Part shown: positions 1 through 6,267 of the stretch, piece after piece
Numbering within the stretch: the stretch's first letter is position 1
Layout: each line of letters starts with the position of its first letter
Virus record (IMG/VR): IMGVR_UViG_3300036866_000010
Location: 1-45,314 of that record
Origin: a virus
Direction: 5' to 3' (one strand)
Length of the DNA stretch: 45,314 bases
Notes under the pieces: generated by a model
What the model was told of the DNA's origin: nothing
The model's database searches: none
The model's input: only the letters and a program-made list of their open reading frames with translations
Translations under genes and position numbers: made by a program

Positions 1-126
1 GTGCAATTCAATCCACCGTTTAGAGCAGACATTCGCCAAGTGAGTTAACTCCTGCATCTCCCGCATGACGCCCTCTTTGCCGGTCTTGAGACTCGCGGCC
101 TCCCATTCCAGACATTCGGACTTCAC
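1..126. repeat. Terminal direct repeat (circular join)
   Basis: Positions 1-126 are identical to 45184-45309; the copies differ at 127/45310 (G/A) and 131/45314. The minus-strand gene starting at 240 runs off base 1 and continues in frame from 45183 to a stop at 45163. This shows a circularly assembled or terminally redundant phage genome of about 45,183 bp. The two late mismatches are probably read-end noise or population variants. Confidence 0.93.
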
Positions 127-240
127 GGCATCCCTCTGTTTTTTGTTGCTGAGTTCTTCCCAAGGGCCGTATTTTTCAAAGCCCCTGATGGCTTCCTTTT
201 CGACTTCTTTCATGAAAGTGATGAGTGTTACCGTGTTCAT
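1..240 (-). CDS. Hypothetical helical protein, spans circular join (N-terminal 80 codons)
   Basis: ATG at 240 with a good GGAGG site in the 3' end of the upstream gene. Eighty codons reach base 1; the last six and the TAG are at 45163-45183, giving 86 aa. The protein is helical and charged, with an ECLEWEAA segment and a C-terminal helix, loosely recalling small MazG-like all-alpha phosphohydrolases, but the EXXE pattern is too short to assign. It follows the Tad2-like gene by four bases and belongs to the leftward early operon. Function unknown. Confidence 0.75.
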   Translation of the reverse strand, partial: MNTVTLITFMKEVEKEAIRGFEKYGPWEELSNKKQRDAVKSECLEWEAASLKTGKEGVMREMQELTHLANVCSKRWIELH

Positions 241-244
241 GCGG

Positions 245-712
245 TTACTCCTCCCATTCCATAAATCCCTTTGCGCCTTGAGGCATAGAGAACATCAGCA
301 TCATTTCTTTGTCCAAATAGCGTCTTTCCCTGCCATCGAATATCAATACCTCTTCCCGCCGCTTAATCTTTGCCGGGACATTGCGCTCCACCTTTACGAC
401 ATGGATGATATACCCTCCGCCATTTTTAAACGACTGAGGAATTTCGTCCGCGTCATCATAGCAGTTTACACAATCGCCGTCCTTGGTTACAAGGTGACGT
501 TCTACAGTCTCCGTGACGGGTTTCGGGTTGTAAGGCCTCCAATCCGTAGAAAGTAAGTCATGTAATGTAATACTGTTGGGAGGGGGGAACATCGGACCTT
601 GCCCCTCCCATTTAAAACCGAAACTATCTATTACTATGTGGAATGTACTCCATCGCGTAATCCCCTCACACCGTCCCGCCTTCAATTCCTCTACTGCTTC
701 CAGAAAATTCAT
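245..712 (-). CDS. DUF2829/Tad2-like N-terminal domain protein
   Basis: 155 aa, ATG at 712 behind AAAGGAGG, overlapping the upstream stop as ATGA. The first ~65 residues follow the DUF2829 pattern: MNF.EA...LK.G at the start, an R-W pair near residue 20, a Pro-rich loop and a terminal DW near residue 57. DUF2829 includes Tad2, a phage protein that sequesters cyclic-ADP-ribose-type signals of Thoeris immunity. The C-terminal half is not recognised. The family link is by eye; anti-defence activity is inference. It lies just downstream of the left attC cluster. Confidence 0.5.
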   Translation of the reverse strand: MNFLEAVEELKAGRCEGITRWSTFHIVIDSFGFKWEGQGPMFPPPNSITLHDLLSTDWRPYNPKPVTETVERHLVTKDGDCVNCYDDADEIPQSFKNGGGYIIHVVKVERNVPAKIKRREEVLIFDGRERRYLDKEMMLMFSMPQGAKGFMEWEE

Positions 713-951
713 TCCCTTCCTCCTTTCCCATCTGCAATAATTGACCGCATTTCCTCAACTGACATTTTCCGTCTACACCCCTCGCATGCCCTCCCTGCTA
801 TCTTGTGCCGGATAAATATAGCGCGCTGCCCCTTCACCGGCTTATCTTCCCCGTAGACATCACAGGCAAATTTCATGGCGGCGGGACGCTTGCGGGGCGT
901 GGGCCGAGTTAGGACCGTTTCCAGTATGGTGATTAGTGGTGACAGGTTCAT
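709..951 (-). CDS. Hypothetical protein with C-terminal CxxC motif (cassette-adjacent gene)
   Basis: 80 aa from ATG 951, preceded by AAAGGAAT; an in-frame ATG at 975 lies inside the attC-like hairpin and has no ribosome site. The N-terminus is followed by a basic PTPRKRP stretch; the C-terminal half has GRACEGCRRK, a possible half zinc site or redox motif. It is the first gene after the attC-like site 961-1008, whose core overlaps its leader. It overlaps the next gene by ATGA. Function unknown. Confidence 0.7.
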   Translation of the reverse strand: MNLSPLITILETVLTRPTPRKRPAAMKFACDVYGEDKPVKGQRAIFIRHKIAGRACEGCRRKMSVEEMRSIIADGKGGRE

Positions 952-960
952 TGGATTCCT

Positions 961-1008
961 TTCCAACTTACGCATGGACCGGTCAAGCCGGTCATGCTTG
1001 CGTTATGC
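961..1008 (+). other. attC-like recombination site (left cluster, site 3)
   Basis: Read on the plus strand: R''-like TTCCAAC (961-967), stem arm GCATG-G-ACCGG (972-982), loop TCAAG, arm CCGGTCATGC (988-997), R'-like GTTATGC (1002-1008). The arms pair fully except for one extra G in the left arm, the extrahelical-base position typical of attC. The TAA stop of the minus-strand gene 1003-1137 lies inside the R' core, and the Shine-Dalgarno of the next gene abuts the R'' core. R'' deviates at its first base. Confidence 0.62.
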
Positions 1009-1137
1009 TTCAAATGGACAGGCGTTGTCATTACAAAGAAATTTTACGCAATTATCAGCACACCGTGGCCCATTTTCATCGTAAGGTGTAAATTTCTCAC
1101 ATAAAGGGCATTGTTCATCTATTTCCAGAATATCCAC
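1003..1137 (-). CDS. 44-aa Cys-rich mini-protein (cassette gene)
   Basis: Small gene between two attC-like sites. GTG start at 1137, seven bases after a GGAGG; TAA at 1003-1005 inside the attC core. The acidic protein has six cysteines in CxxC-like and spaced pairs (CPLC, CADNC, C, C), suggesting one small zinc-binding fold. It is the only gene in its ~200-bp cassette. Not recognised; function unknown. Confidence 0.68.
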   Translation of the reverse strand: MDILEIDEQCPLCEKFTPYDENGPRCADNCVKFLCNDNACPFEA

Positions 1138-1160
1138 TTTATCCTCCGATCCACCCGAAC

Positions 1161-1210
1161 GCATAACAAAACGTTCGAGCCGTTGTACGGCTCAACTCAA
1201 GCCGTTATAT
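1161..1210 (+). other. attC-like recombination site (left cluster, site 1, best match)
   Basis: Plus strand: R'' GCATAAC (1161-1167); L'' arm GTT-C-GAGCCG (1173-1182); 5-nt loop TTGTA; L' arm CGGCTCAAC (1188-1196); then TCAAGCC and R' GTTATAT (1204-1210). Pairing is complete apart from an extrahelical C at 1176. The flanks TAACAA..CGTTC.AGCCG and CGGCT.AACTCAAGC.GTTA match the architecture of the class 1 integron aadA-type attC almost base for base. The TGA of the upstream minus-strand gene (1210-1212) touches the core. Confidence 0.85.
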
Positions 1211-1335
1211 CACTCTGCAACTTTGCCTTGAGTCGCCGCCAGTTCCTTCAACTTTTGCCACGGGATACAGTTGGTGAGCGGCCCCGCCTCGCATTCAAAA
1301 CCGTACTTTTCAATTTCTTCCATAAGTTTTTGCAT
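1210..1335 (-). CDS. 41-aa hypothetical phage protein (cassette gene)
   Basis: ATG at 1335 behind GGAGGATTGGT, stop TGA one base before the attC core. Sequence starts MQKLMEEIEKYGFECEAG and contains NCIPWQKLKEL, a pattern I associate with short uncharacterised phage proteins. It overlaps the preceding gene in the cassette by 26 bases, so two genes share one cassette. Function unknown. Confidence 0.7.
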   Translation of the reverse strand: MQKLMEEIEKYGFECEAGPLTNCIPWQKLKELAATQGKVAE

Positions 1336-1525
1336 ACCAATCCTCCGTTTTGTAACTGAATGTTTTTGCCGTGATTGGAGCAAAAACAAACTCCCGTAAT
1401 TGCCCTTGGCAAAATACCTGCCCTCCGCAGGAATCGAGGATTTCATCAACTACGTCCGCAGTAGTTGTCCCATGATATCCTGGCATAGAAGCGGCATTGT
1501 GCATGATCCGCTGATACTCTTGCAT
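1310..1525 (-). CDS. 71-aa hypothetical protein (cassette gene)
   Basis: ATG at 1525 behind GAAAGGATGG, in the first position of the cassette bounded by attC-like sites 1545-1596 and 1161-1210. The central part ADVVDEILDSCGGQVFCQGQLREFVF suggests a small mixed alpha/beta fold. It ends inside the next gene. The ATG, the ribosome site and the position directly after the attC core support it. Function unknown. Confidence 0.62.
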   Translation of the reverse strand: MQEYQRIMHNAASMPGYHGTTTADVVDEILDSCGGQVFCQGQLREFVFAPITAKTFSYKTEDWYAKTYGRN

Positions 1526-1544
1526 GTGGCACCATCCTTTCGTA

Positions 1545-1596
1545 ATCTAACCAACGATGTCCACCGGCCAGAGCCGGTGACGCTCAAGCGTTATCC
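1545..1596 (+). other. attC-like recombination site (left cluster, site 2)
   Basis: Plus strand: R'' ATCTAAC (1545-1551, fits RYYYAAC), L'' ending GT-C-CACCGGC (to 1568), loop CAGA, GCCGGTG (1573-1579), then ACGCTCAAGC and R' GTTATCC (1590-1596). The CTCAAGCGTTA junction is the same as in aadA-type attC. One unpaired C at 1561 is extrahelical, again in the R''-side arm. The TAA of the XRE regulator (1591-1593) lies inside R'. Confidence 0.82.
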
Positions 1597-1803
1597 CTCC
1601 GCCCTCAAAGACCTCATATCAACACCCATCCTGCGGCACATGGCGGCAAGGCGGATATCAGGGACTTCGTGGACGCCGTTTGCCTCGATCTGGTAAATAC
1701 GGGTGACGTTTCCGTTCTTGTACTTCGCCGCTTTCGCAAGGTCAAAAGCTGACAATCCGGACCTCGCTCTTGCTTCCTTGAACTTGCTTCCGTCTATCTT
1801 CAT
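1591..1803 (-). CDS. XRE-family helix-turn-helix regulator
   Basis: 70 aa from ATG 1803 (GGGGGA behind it). Residues ~8-45 form a Cro/CI-type HTH: KEARARSGLSAFDLAKAA, then a recognition-helix segment ending in YQIE, then PDIRLAAMCRRMGV. The longer frame from an upstream non-ATG codon would read through the promoter and is discarded. Its own promoter (1835-1863) and a palindrome (1813-1824) suggest autoregulation. It is the first gene of the unit that leads into the attC cluster and its stop codon lies in the first attC core. Confidence 0.85.
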   Translation of the reverse strand: MKIDGSKFKEARARSGLSAFDLAKAAKYKNGNVTRIYQIEANGVHEVPDIRLAAMCRRMGVDMRSLRAEG

Positions 1804-1812
1804 ATATCCCCC

Positions 1813-1824
1813 ATCAAAATTGAT
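1813..1824. promoter_or_regulatory. Operator-like palindrome before XRE gene
   Basis: ATCAAAATTGAT is a 12-bp perfect inverted repeat between the -10 element and the start codon of the XRE regulator, followed by a further TGATAAATGAT. Position downstream of the -10 fits a repressor site. Which protein binds is inference. Confidence 0.5.
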
Positions 1825-1834
1825 TGATAAATGA

Positions 1835-1863
1835 TATATAAACCATTTAAGCGGGGTTGTCAA
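1835..1863 (-). promoter_or_regulatory. Sigma70 promoter for regulator and attC cassette unit
   Basis: Minus strand: TTGACA (1858-1863), 17-nt spacer, TATATA (1835-1840). It lies between the stop at 1867 and the XRE start at 1803. The transcript would cover the XRE gene, the three left cassettes and, through the circular join, the right-hand genes. Confidence 0.78.
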
Positions 1864-1866
1864 TAA

Positions 1867-2079
1867 TTATTCTTCAAATGCCGTGCAACACGCTTCCCCG
1901 TCCTTAATCACCCACACTTCCGGCTGTTCGTTCATGGCCATCGCTTGGACGATATAGGGGCAACCGGGGGGTATATCATCATTCACCCATGCCAGTTCTG
2001 CCGGATTCTGGCACCTGTCGCACCAGTTGTCGTAAAACTGCATCCTCTCTGTTCCGTTTGACGGTAGGTATGGTTCCAT
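1867..2079 (-). CDS. Conserved phage hypothetical protein with CxxC
   Basis: 70 aa from ATG 2079 with AGAGGGG upstream. The pattern MEPYLPSNGTE..QF.DNWCDRC at the N-terminus and CTAF at the C-terminus is common in small phage proteins that probably bind one metal ion. It starts 11 bases after the end of gene 2091-2462 and ends in the promoter region of the XRE unit. Function unknown. Confidence 0.75.
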   Translation of the reverse strand: MEPYLPSNGTERMQFYDNWCDRCQNPAELAWVNDDIPPGCPYIVQAMAMNEQPEVWVIKDGEACCTAFEE

Positions 2080-2090
2080 GTTATTCCCCT

Positions 2091-2462
2091 CTATCCTAAT
2101 GCGTTCCATGCCGTTATAAGTCCGAGTTCCAATTCGCCTAGTCTATCCTTAACTTCGCCAATGCCGAGAGAATAGGCTTGTATATTCCACCAGGCACCAT
2201 TTGCTTCCCCGCACAACTCAACAGTCACGCTTTCGTGCCGAGTGCCGTCCAAGGTAAACGTGGACGGTTTAATCACTATCGGTATCCCCTCTTTATCGTT
2301 GTTACATTCGCATCTTCTGGCGGGGCGGTTGCTTCTCCGGTAGGCGTACCAGTTGCACTCGTTCATATTATGACTTAAACTGTCTACCTCACATTTGAAG
2401 CCTTGAGCAATTAGCCATGCTTGTAAATCCTCACATCCGAAAAGTCTTGATTTATTTCCCAT
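2091..2462 (-). CDS. Hypothetical protein
   Basis: 123 aa, ATG at 2462 right after a GGGGGAG stretch. Cysteines at FGCEDL, FKCEV, MNECNW and CECN, and a Trp-rich middle (GAWWNIQAYSLG). The last ~20 residues form an amphipathic helix (VKDRLGELELGLITAW). It follows a GC hairpin that separates it from gene 2499-2975. Not recognised. Confidence 0.7.
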   Translation of the reverse strand: MGNKSRLFGCEDLQAWLIAQGFKCEVDSLSHNMNECNWYAYRRSNRPARRCECNNDKEGIPIVIKPSTFTLDGTRHESVTVELCGEANGAWWNIQAYSLGIGEVKDRLGELELGLITAWNALG

Positions 2463-2498
2463 CTCTCCCCCTATCCCCGGTACGTGGCCGGGGGGTGA

Positions 2499-2975
2499 TT
2501 AATCATGCTGTAATCGTCCCATGAAGTGCTTCCGCAAATCTCGCCACTCTTCCGCAACCGCAGGAAAGCTGTCTATCATCACAAGACACATATCAGCCAG
2601 TTTGCGTTCATTTTCCCCGTCCAACGCCATCAGCATCATTTTATGGCATGTGCGGTCATATTCAAGTTTCTGAGGTTTTGAGAGGAACGTCCCTTCGTCT
2701 CGCTTGGGTTTATTCCTTTCTATTTCTTCCTCACGCTGTTTTGCTTCCTGTAACCTAATCTTTCGGCCTTCTTCGGTGATCTTAGCTAGGAATTGTGCCG
2801 GAGACGGCAAATAAGCACTGTTCAGGATAAACCAGTCGTAGGCTGTTGAAACAGCTTGATCTGATTCCTTCATAAGTTCAGGCCATATCTTTCGCTTGCC
2901 CTCTTTCGGCATCTGGCGTTTAAACTCAGTTTCAAGGCTCGTTATCGTATGGAGTAGGAAATCTCTCTCTGCCAT
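2499..2975 (-). CDS. Putative replication-associated protein (helicase-loader position)
   Basis: 158 aa, ATG at 2975 directly after the stop of the replication protein. Mostly helical with a charged central coiled coil (residues ~65-95, REEEIERNKPKRDE). It contains KIWPELMKE and LPSPAQFLAKI segments resembling proteins that sit next to phage initiator genes and load the host helicase, such as lambda P. The assignment rests mainly on position; no ATPase motif is present. Confidence 0.55.
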   Translation of the reverse strand: MAERDFLLHTITSLETEFKRQMPKEGKRKIWPELMKESDQAVSTAYDWFILNSAYLPSPAQFLAKITEEGRKIRLQEAKQREEEIERNKPKRDEGTFLSKPQKLEYDRTCHKMMLMALDGENERKLADMCLVMIDSFPAVAEEWRDLRKHFMGRLQHD

Positions 2976-3626
2976 TTATGCCCCCAGTCCTTCAGCCCAT
3001 GAAGTATCAATCTTACTGGCATCCGACCTCTGCCATGTCCTGACCGCTGATTTCCAATTGACCATTTTATTTTTACCAACCATCCATCCTTTCGATGAAT
3101 AGAAGTCATGCCATTTATTTGCATCACCAGAATGAAATCCAATTTCTTGCATGTAGGTGTGTACCTCTTCGACAGAAGGAGGTACAAATCTTTTATTCCT
3201 AGTATCAGGTATCCTAACATCAGGTATCCTAACATCAGGTATCCTAACATCAGGAATCAGAGAATCAGCATTACATTTCGTTACATGTAATGACATGTCA
3301 TGACATTGATTTATATCAGGTTTTTCAGGTAGTATACTTTTAGCCTCATGAGGGTGAGGGTTTTGATGTTTCTTGAAATTCTCAACATAACCAACACCAT
3401 CATGGCATGTAATGACATTCAATGACAAAAGATTTTTAAGGAGCTTTTCGATGTTAACATTATCGTAAGGGAAAATTGTTGCCTTGATCTGCTTAGGTTT
3501 CCATTCAAACCTTCCTTCTTTGTCGGCATAACACCAAAGACCGATAAAAAGCAGGCGTGAAGGAAAACAGACTTCGGACAATTCGGCGTTAAGAAAGAAT
3601 CCCGGCTTAATATTTCTAGCCCTCAT
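2976..3626 (-). CDS. Phage replication initiation protein with internal iterons
   Basis: 216 aa from ATG 3626; the longer frame from TTG 3686 lies within the HNH gene. N-terminal ~95 residues resemble replisome-organiser winged-helix domains (ARNIKPGFFLNAELSEV, LLFIGLWCYADKEGRFEWKPKQIKA). A low-complexity linker has DVRIP repeated three times plus a variant. The C-terminus has a second globular segment (SVEEVHTYMQEIGF, WKSAVRTWQ) typical of DnaD/replisome-organiser C-termini. The linker is encoded by 15-bp direct repeats, as in lambda O, where the origin lies inside the initiator gene. Confidence 0.78.
   Translation of the reverse strand: MRARNIKPGFFLNAELSEVCFPSRLLFIGLWCYADKEGRFEWKPKQIKATIFPYDNVNIEKLLKNLLSLNVITCHDGVGYVENFKKHQNPHPHEAKSILPEKPDINQCHDMSLHVTKCNADSLIPDVRIPDVRIPDVRIPDTRNKRFVPPSVEEVHTYMQEIGFHSGDANKWHDFYSSKGWMVGKNKMVNWKSAVRTWQRSDASKIDTSWAEGLGA
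3204..3263. repeat. 15-bp iterons within replication gene, likely origin
   Basis: Unit ATCAGGTATCCTAAC occurs three times without spacing at 3204-3218, 3219-3233 and 3234-3248, followed by a diverged copy from 3249. The repeats keep the reading frame (five codons each). AT-rich sequence and two palindromes follow immediately. The arrangement recalls the iterons inside lambda O. Confidence 0.75.
3281..3300. repeat. Adjacent 10-bp palindromes next to iterons
   Basis: TTACATGTAA (3281-3290) is followed without a gap by TGACATGTCA (3291-3300), both perfect palindromes. CATGTAATGACAT across them occurs again about 120 bp to the right, near 3406. Possible additional origin or protein-binding sites. 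Confidence 0.6.
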
Positions 3627-3969
3627 GGGACACCACGCGTTCAAAATAAAATTGGAAAACAGGTCGCTTTGGAAGATCAATACCAAATTTGGCTAGGTAT
3701 TTTATTTGTGACGGGGAAAAATGGACATTACCTAATTTCCTCCGTCCGAGACAATCCCTTAAATGCGAAAGCGTAGTTGATCTGTTTTTGATTACATTAC
3801 ATACTTTGCAACTCGGCACTAGATTTTCTATCCGGTGGTCCTTGCCGTCAATCTGTGGTTTGACATGATCGACTTGGAAATTGTCAAATGATATATCTTC
3901 ACCGCAATACCAACAGAATCCGTTAGTTTTAGCGAAAACCTCTTTTCTTTTTTCTGGTTTCATTCCCAT
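3616..3969 (-). CDS. HNH endonuclease
   Basis: 117 aa from ATG 3969, preceded by GAGGTGGGCA; ATG 3981 has no ribosome site. HNH pattern: CWYCG near residue 20, VDHVKP near 35, ENLVPSCKVCN near 52, with two CxxC pairs around the DH and N. It overlaps the start of the replication gene by 11 bases. Either a free-standing homing-type nuclease next to the origin or a replication/packaging helper nuclease. Confidence 0.85.
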   Translation of the reverse strand: MGMKPEKRKEVFAKTNGFCWYCGEDISFDNFQVDHVKPQIDGKDHRIENLVPSCKVCNVIKNRSTTLSHLRDCLGRRKLGNVHFSPSQIKYLAKFGIDLPKRPVFQFYFERVVSHEG

Positions 3970-3995
3970 TGCCCACCTCATATTGCAGAATACAA

Positions 3996-4036
3996 GAAAG
4001 CCGCCGAGATAGGGACGAGCTATCAGGGCGGCTTTC
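3996..4036 (-). terminator. Strong hairpin between methyltransferase and HNH genes
   Basis: GAAAGCCGCC (3996-4005) pairs perfectly with GGCGGCTTTC (4027-4036); inside, GATAG and CTATC form a second helix closed by a 7-base loop. On the minus strand the stem ends in CTTTC followed by TTGTATTC, a weak U-run. It may end or attenuate transcription from the methyltransferase gene, or be a processing or structured RNA element. The remaining ~110 bp to 4148 shows no gene I can support. Confidence 0.55.
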
Positions 4037-4148
4037 AGGGGTTTGGGGATTGCTCCCCATTACCAACTTTAACAAGGATGTCTCGTCCACATCTTGTTGC
4101 TATTTAATTGTTGCCGCCATTATCGCACAAGCTTGGCGCGGGTGTCAA

Positions 4149-4763
4149 TTAAAATAACTTCTGTTGCTGTTGGGAAAGTCTTATCCTTTCCACCGATGCC
4201 TTGAAATAATCTTCATCAATTTCATAGGCAGTTATAGAATAGCCCATGTCGAGGCAAGCAATGGCGTTTGAGCCGCTTCCGTGGTGTGTGTCAAGGATTG
4301 TATCGCCTTCTTTGGTGTAACGGTTTAGAAGCCATTTATAAAGTTGTACCGGTTTCTGTGTCGGGTGGATTTTGTTCTTTTCGTTCTGCACTGAATAGCG
4401 AAACATTTTTGCAGGGGATTGAATACTCGTCCACGCCATTTCACACATAGCCAATGAGAAGTCGACCGGCTGTATTTTATCCCAAATAATGAAGCCTTGA
4501 GATGCAGGGAGACCAAAATAGTTTCCTCCCCATATTATCTGATTAGCTGAGACTCTAAACAGTTCCTTAAAATACTCGCCGTTGGGAATGGCGGAATCCC
4601 ACTGCTTTTTCGTGTGCATCTGCCGTACCGGATTGTTTGCTATGCCGATTCCATACGGAGGGTCAACAATAGCAAGGCTGAAAGCATTATCCGGCATCTC
4701 CCGCATCGCCTCAAGGCAACATCCGTGATACAACGTGGCATTTCCTATAACTACCTTATTCAT
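4149..4763 (-). CDS. DNA N6-adenine/N4-cytosine methyltransferase
   Basis: 204 aa, ATG 4763 with GGAGGGG. Catalytic motif IV DPPYGI at residues 34-39, HPTQKP at 133-138 and the SAM-binding motif HGSGS at 161-165. The order catalytic-then-SAM marks the beta class (N6-A or N4-C), as in CcrM-like and many phage orphan enzymes. The FxGxG Phe is replaced by His. No restriction gene is nearby, so it is likely an orphan enzyme protecting phage DNA from host restriction or acting in regulation. Confidence 0.9.
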   Translation of the reverse strand: MNKVVIGNATLYHGCCLEAMREMPDNAFSLAIVDPPYGIGIANNPVRQMHTKKQWDSAIPNGEYFKELFRVSANQIIWGGNYFGLPASQGFIIWDKIQPVDFSLAMCEMAWTSIQSPAKMFRYSVQNEKNKIHPTQKPVQLYKWLLNRYTKEGDTILDTHHGSGSNAIACLDMGYSITAYEIDEDYFKASVERIRLSQQQQKLF

Positions 4764-4848
4764 CCTTCCCCTCCACGCAAGACTTCCCTTCAGGCTTCCA
4801 ACATTGCCCGTGGTACAGCCATTTGCAGTTTGAAAAGCATCCGTTCAC
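4756..4848 (-). CDS. 30-aa Cys-rich mini-protein
   Basis: GTG start at 4848 behind GGGGGAG, stop TAA at 4756-4758, overlapping the methyltransferase start by 8 bases. The peptide carries four cysteines (CFSNC, QCW, SC) with KW and GQCW motifs resembling tiny phage zinc-binding proteins. Start, ribosome site and overlap support translation. Confidence 0.55.
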   Translation of the reverse strand: MNGCFSNCKWLYHGQCWKPEGKSCVEGKDE

Positions 4849-4857
4849 AACTCCCCC

Positions 4858-5196
4858 TTATCTCGTATTAACCACCCACCCTGCGCCTGATCTGACAAAG
4901 GGCGGGAGGGCGTTACTGTGCGGCCTCTTCGCCATGTGATCTTCGTACTTTCGCATCTGCTCGGAATGAGTATGGCAAAGCCCCCTTTCGTTCCCTCGGT
5001 GCGTCCCCTCGCAACCAACTAGGGTACACGGATAACGCTTGCCGGATGGCTTGCGAGTCTTGGCAGGGGGAATATCGGCGGGAACGTCAGCGGGGACATC
5101 CTCCCTGTAATAGCCGCAAATCGGACAACGCCAAGCCAAAACATCGCCGGAAAGGGGATAGAATATCAGCCGAGCGCGGCACTTTGGGCAGTGCAT
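4858..5196 (-). CDS. Zinc-ribbon protein
   Basis: 112 aa from ATG 5196 behind CCGGAGG. An N-terminal two-CxxC ribbon (CPKCRARLIFYP...WRCPICGYY) is followed by an Asp-Val-Pro-Ala repeat linker (VPADVPADIPPAKT) and a C-terminal Cys/His cluster (CTLVGCEGTHRGNERGLCHTH). Likely a nucleic-acid or protein-binding factor. It lies one base after NinB in the recombination block. Confidence 0.72.
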   Translation of the reverse strand: MHCPKCRARLIFYPLSGDVLAWRCPICGYYREDVPADVPADIPPAKTRKPSGKRYPCTLVGCEGTHRGNERGLCHTHSEQMRKYEDHMAKRPHSNALPPFVRSGAGWVVNTR

Positions 5197-5197
5197 G

Positions 5198-5647
5198 TCA
5201 ATCCTCCGGATGTGGCAAGCTGATTGCCAGACTCGCCGCGTCATGTTCGATGTTGGTCATGTACTCGGATAGCTGTTTAACGGTTGCAGTGGTGGTTGAA
5301 GTTAAAGCCACAATCCTTTTCCTTAAATTCAATGCTTCCGATTTCATCCCATGTCTCCAAACTTCGCGGAGAGCTTGCACCATCTCCGCATAATCAGGGT
5401 CATCCCGTTCGTAGATATTGACTAGGAATTTATCCTTGTACCTCTCGGCAACATCTTCCTTCGGTTCGCCTAATTCGTTTCCGATTATGGTAAACCATTT
5501 CCACATGAGCGCATTCTGCTCAAGAGTCCGGTTTTTCTTGAACTCCCTGAAATCAACTTCATGTACAGGGTCAAGCGGCAGAGACTTTAAAATCTCCATA
5601 GCCCTGTGTCGATGTTCTTCGCTGGCGATGATAACCTTTTGTTTCAT
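5198..5647 (-). CDS. ninB: NinB-like recombination protein
   Basis: 149 aa, ATG 5647 overlapping the exonuclease stop (ATGA). NinB features: the KKNRTLEQNALMWKWFT helix near residue 38 (compare RNRSLDQNRKLW in lambda NinB), then a helical bundle. Lambda NinB (Orf) binds ssDNA and works with the phage recombination proteins as a RecFOR substitute. Its place immediately after exonuclease and Erf supports this. Confidence 0.8.
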   Translation of the reverse strand: MKQKVIIASEEHRHRAMEILKSLPLDPVHEVDFREFKKNRTLEQNALMWKWFTIIGNELGEPKEDVAERYKDKFLVNIYERDDPDYAEMVQALREVWRHGMKSEALNLRKRIVALTSTTTATVKQLSEYMTNIEHDAASLAISLPHPED

Positions 5648-6267
5648 GGCTTGATTGCCTTTAAATCTTCAATCATCTTTTCCACTGACAGGTTAAAAGC
5701 GATAACCGCTAATTCTGTTTCAGCAATAAAGGAATCATCCCGCTCAAGTCTGACGATGAACAGTTGCAGTTCTTCCGTCAGTCTGTTGTCGTAACTGACA
5801 AAATCACACCATTTCCGTTCTGTACATGCCATTTGCCACTGCATCTGAGGGATGTACTGAGCAGGCGGCTTCCCCCCTAGCAGGTAGTCAATATGGGTTG
5901 CCGTGTTGGGACACTTTATCTCCACAAGACCATCATCACCTACTAAGCCATCGGGACTGGCACCAGCCATACTGATTGCGGGATGATTGACGAATCCGAC
6001 CTGTTCAACCGTCACCCCTTTAATAAACTCGTAGCACTCCCGCGCCAAAGGCTCAAGGTCCGTACCCCTTTGCATAGCCCCATTGATGTAAAGCTCTTCA
6101 CGTTGCCCTGTTAGGCGCTCACAAACGAGCTGTGCGCGATAATTCCGGACTCCTGCGGGTTCTACATTGCCTTTGCCTTTGCTCAATACATCGGCAATTT
6201 TTGACGCTGTAACCTTGCCAAGACGTGCGGCGAACCATTCGGGCGAACCCTGTATTAATTCTTCCAT
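5644..6267 (-). CDS. YqaJ/lambda-type 5'-3' exonuclease
   Basis: 207 aa, ATG 6267 overlapping the Erf stop (TAATG). N-terminal QGSPEWFAARLGKVTASKI is the conserved entry motif of the YqaJ family; the catalytic Asp, Glu and Lys are visible in GASPDG (D106) and VEIK (E116, K118). The enzyme resects DNA ends to give the 3' ssDNA that the annealing protein uses. It pairs with the Erf gene, as in lambda exo-bet and many P22-like modules. Confidence 0.9.
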   Translation of the reverse strand: MEELIQGSPEWFAARLGKVTASKIADVLSKGKGNVEPAGVRNYRAQLVCERLTGQREELYINGAMQRGTDLEPLARECYEFIKGVTVEQVGFVNHPAISMAGASPDGLVGDDGLVEIKCPNTATHIDYLLGGKPPAQYIPQMQWQMACTERKWCDFVSYDNRLTEELQLFIVRLERDDSFIAETELAVIAFNLSVEKMIEDLKAIKP

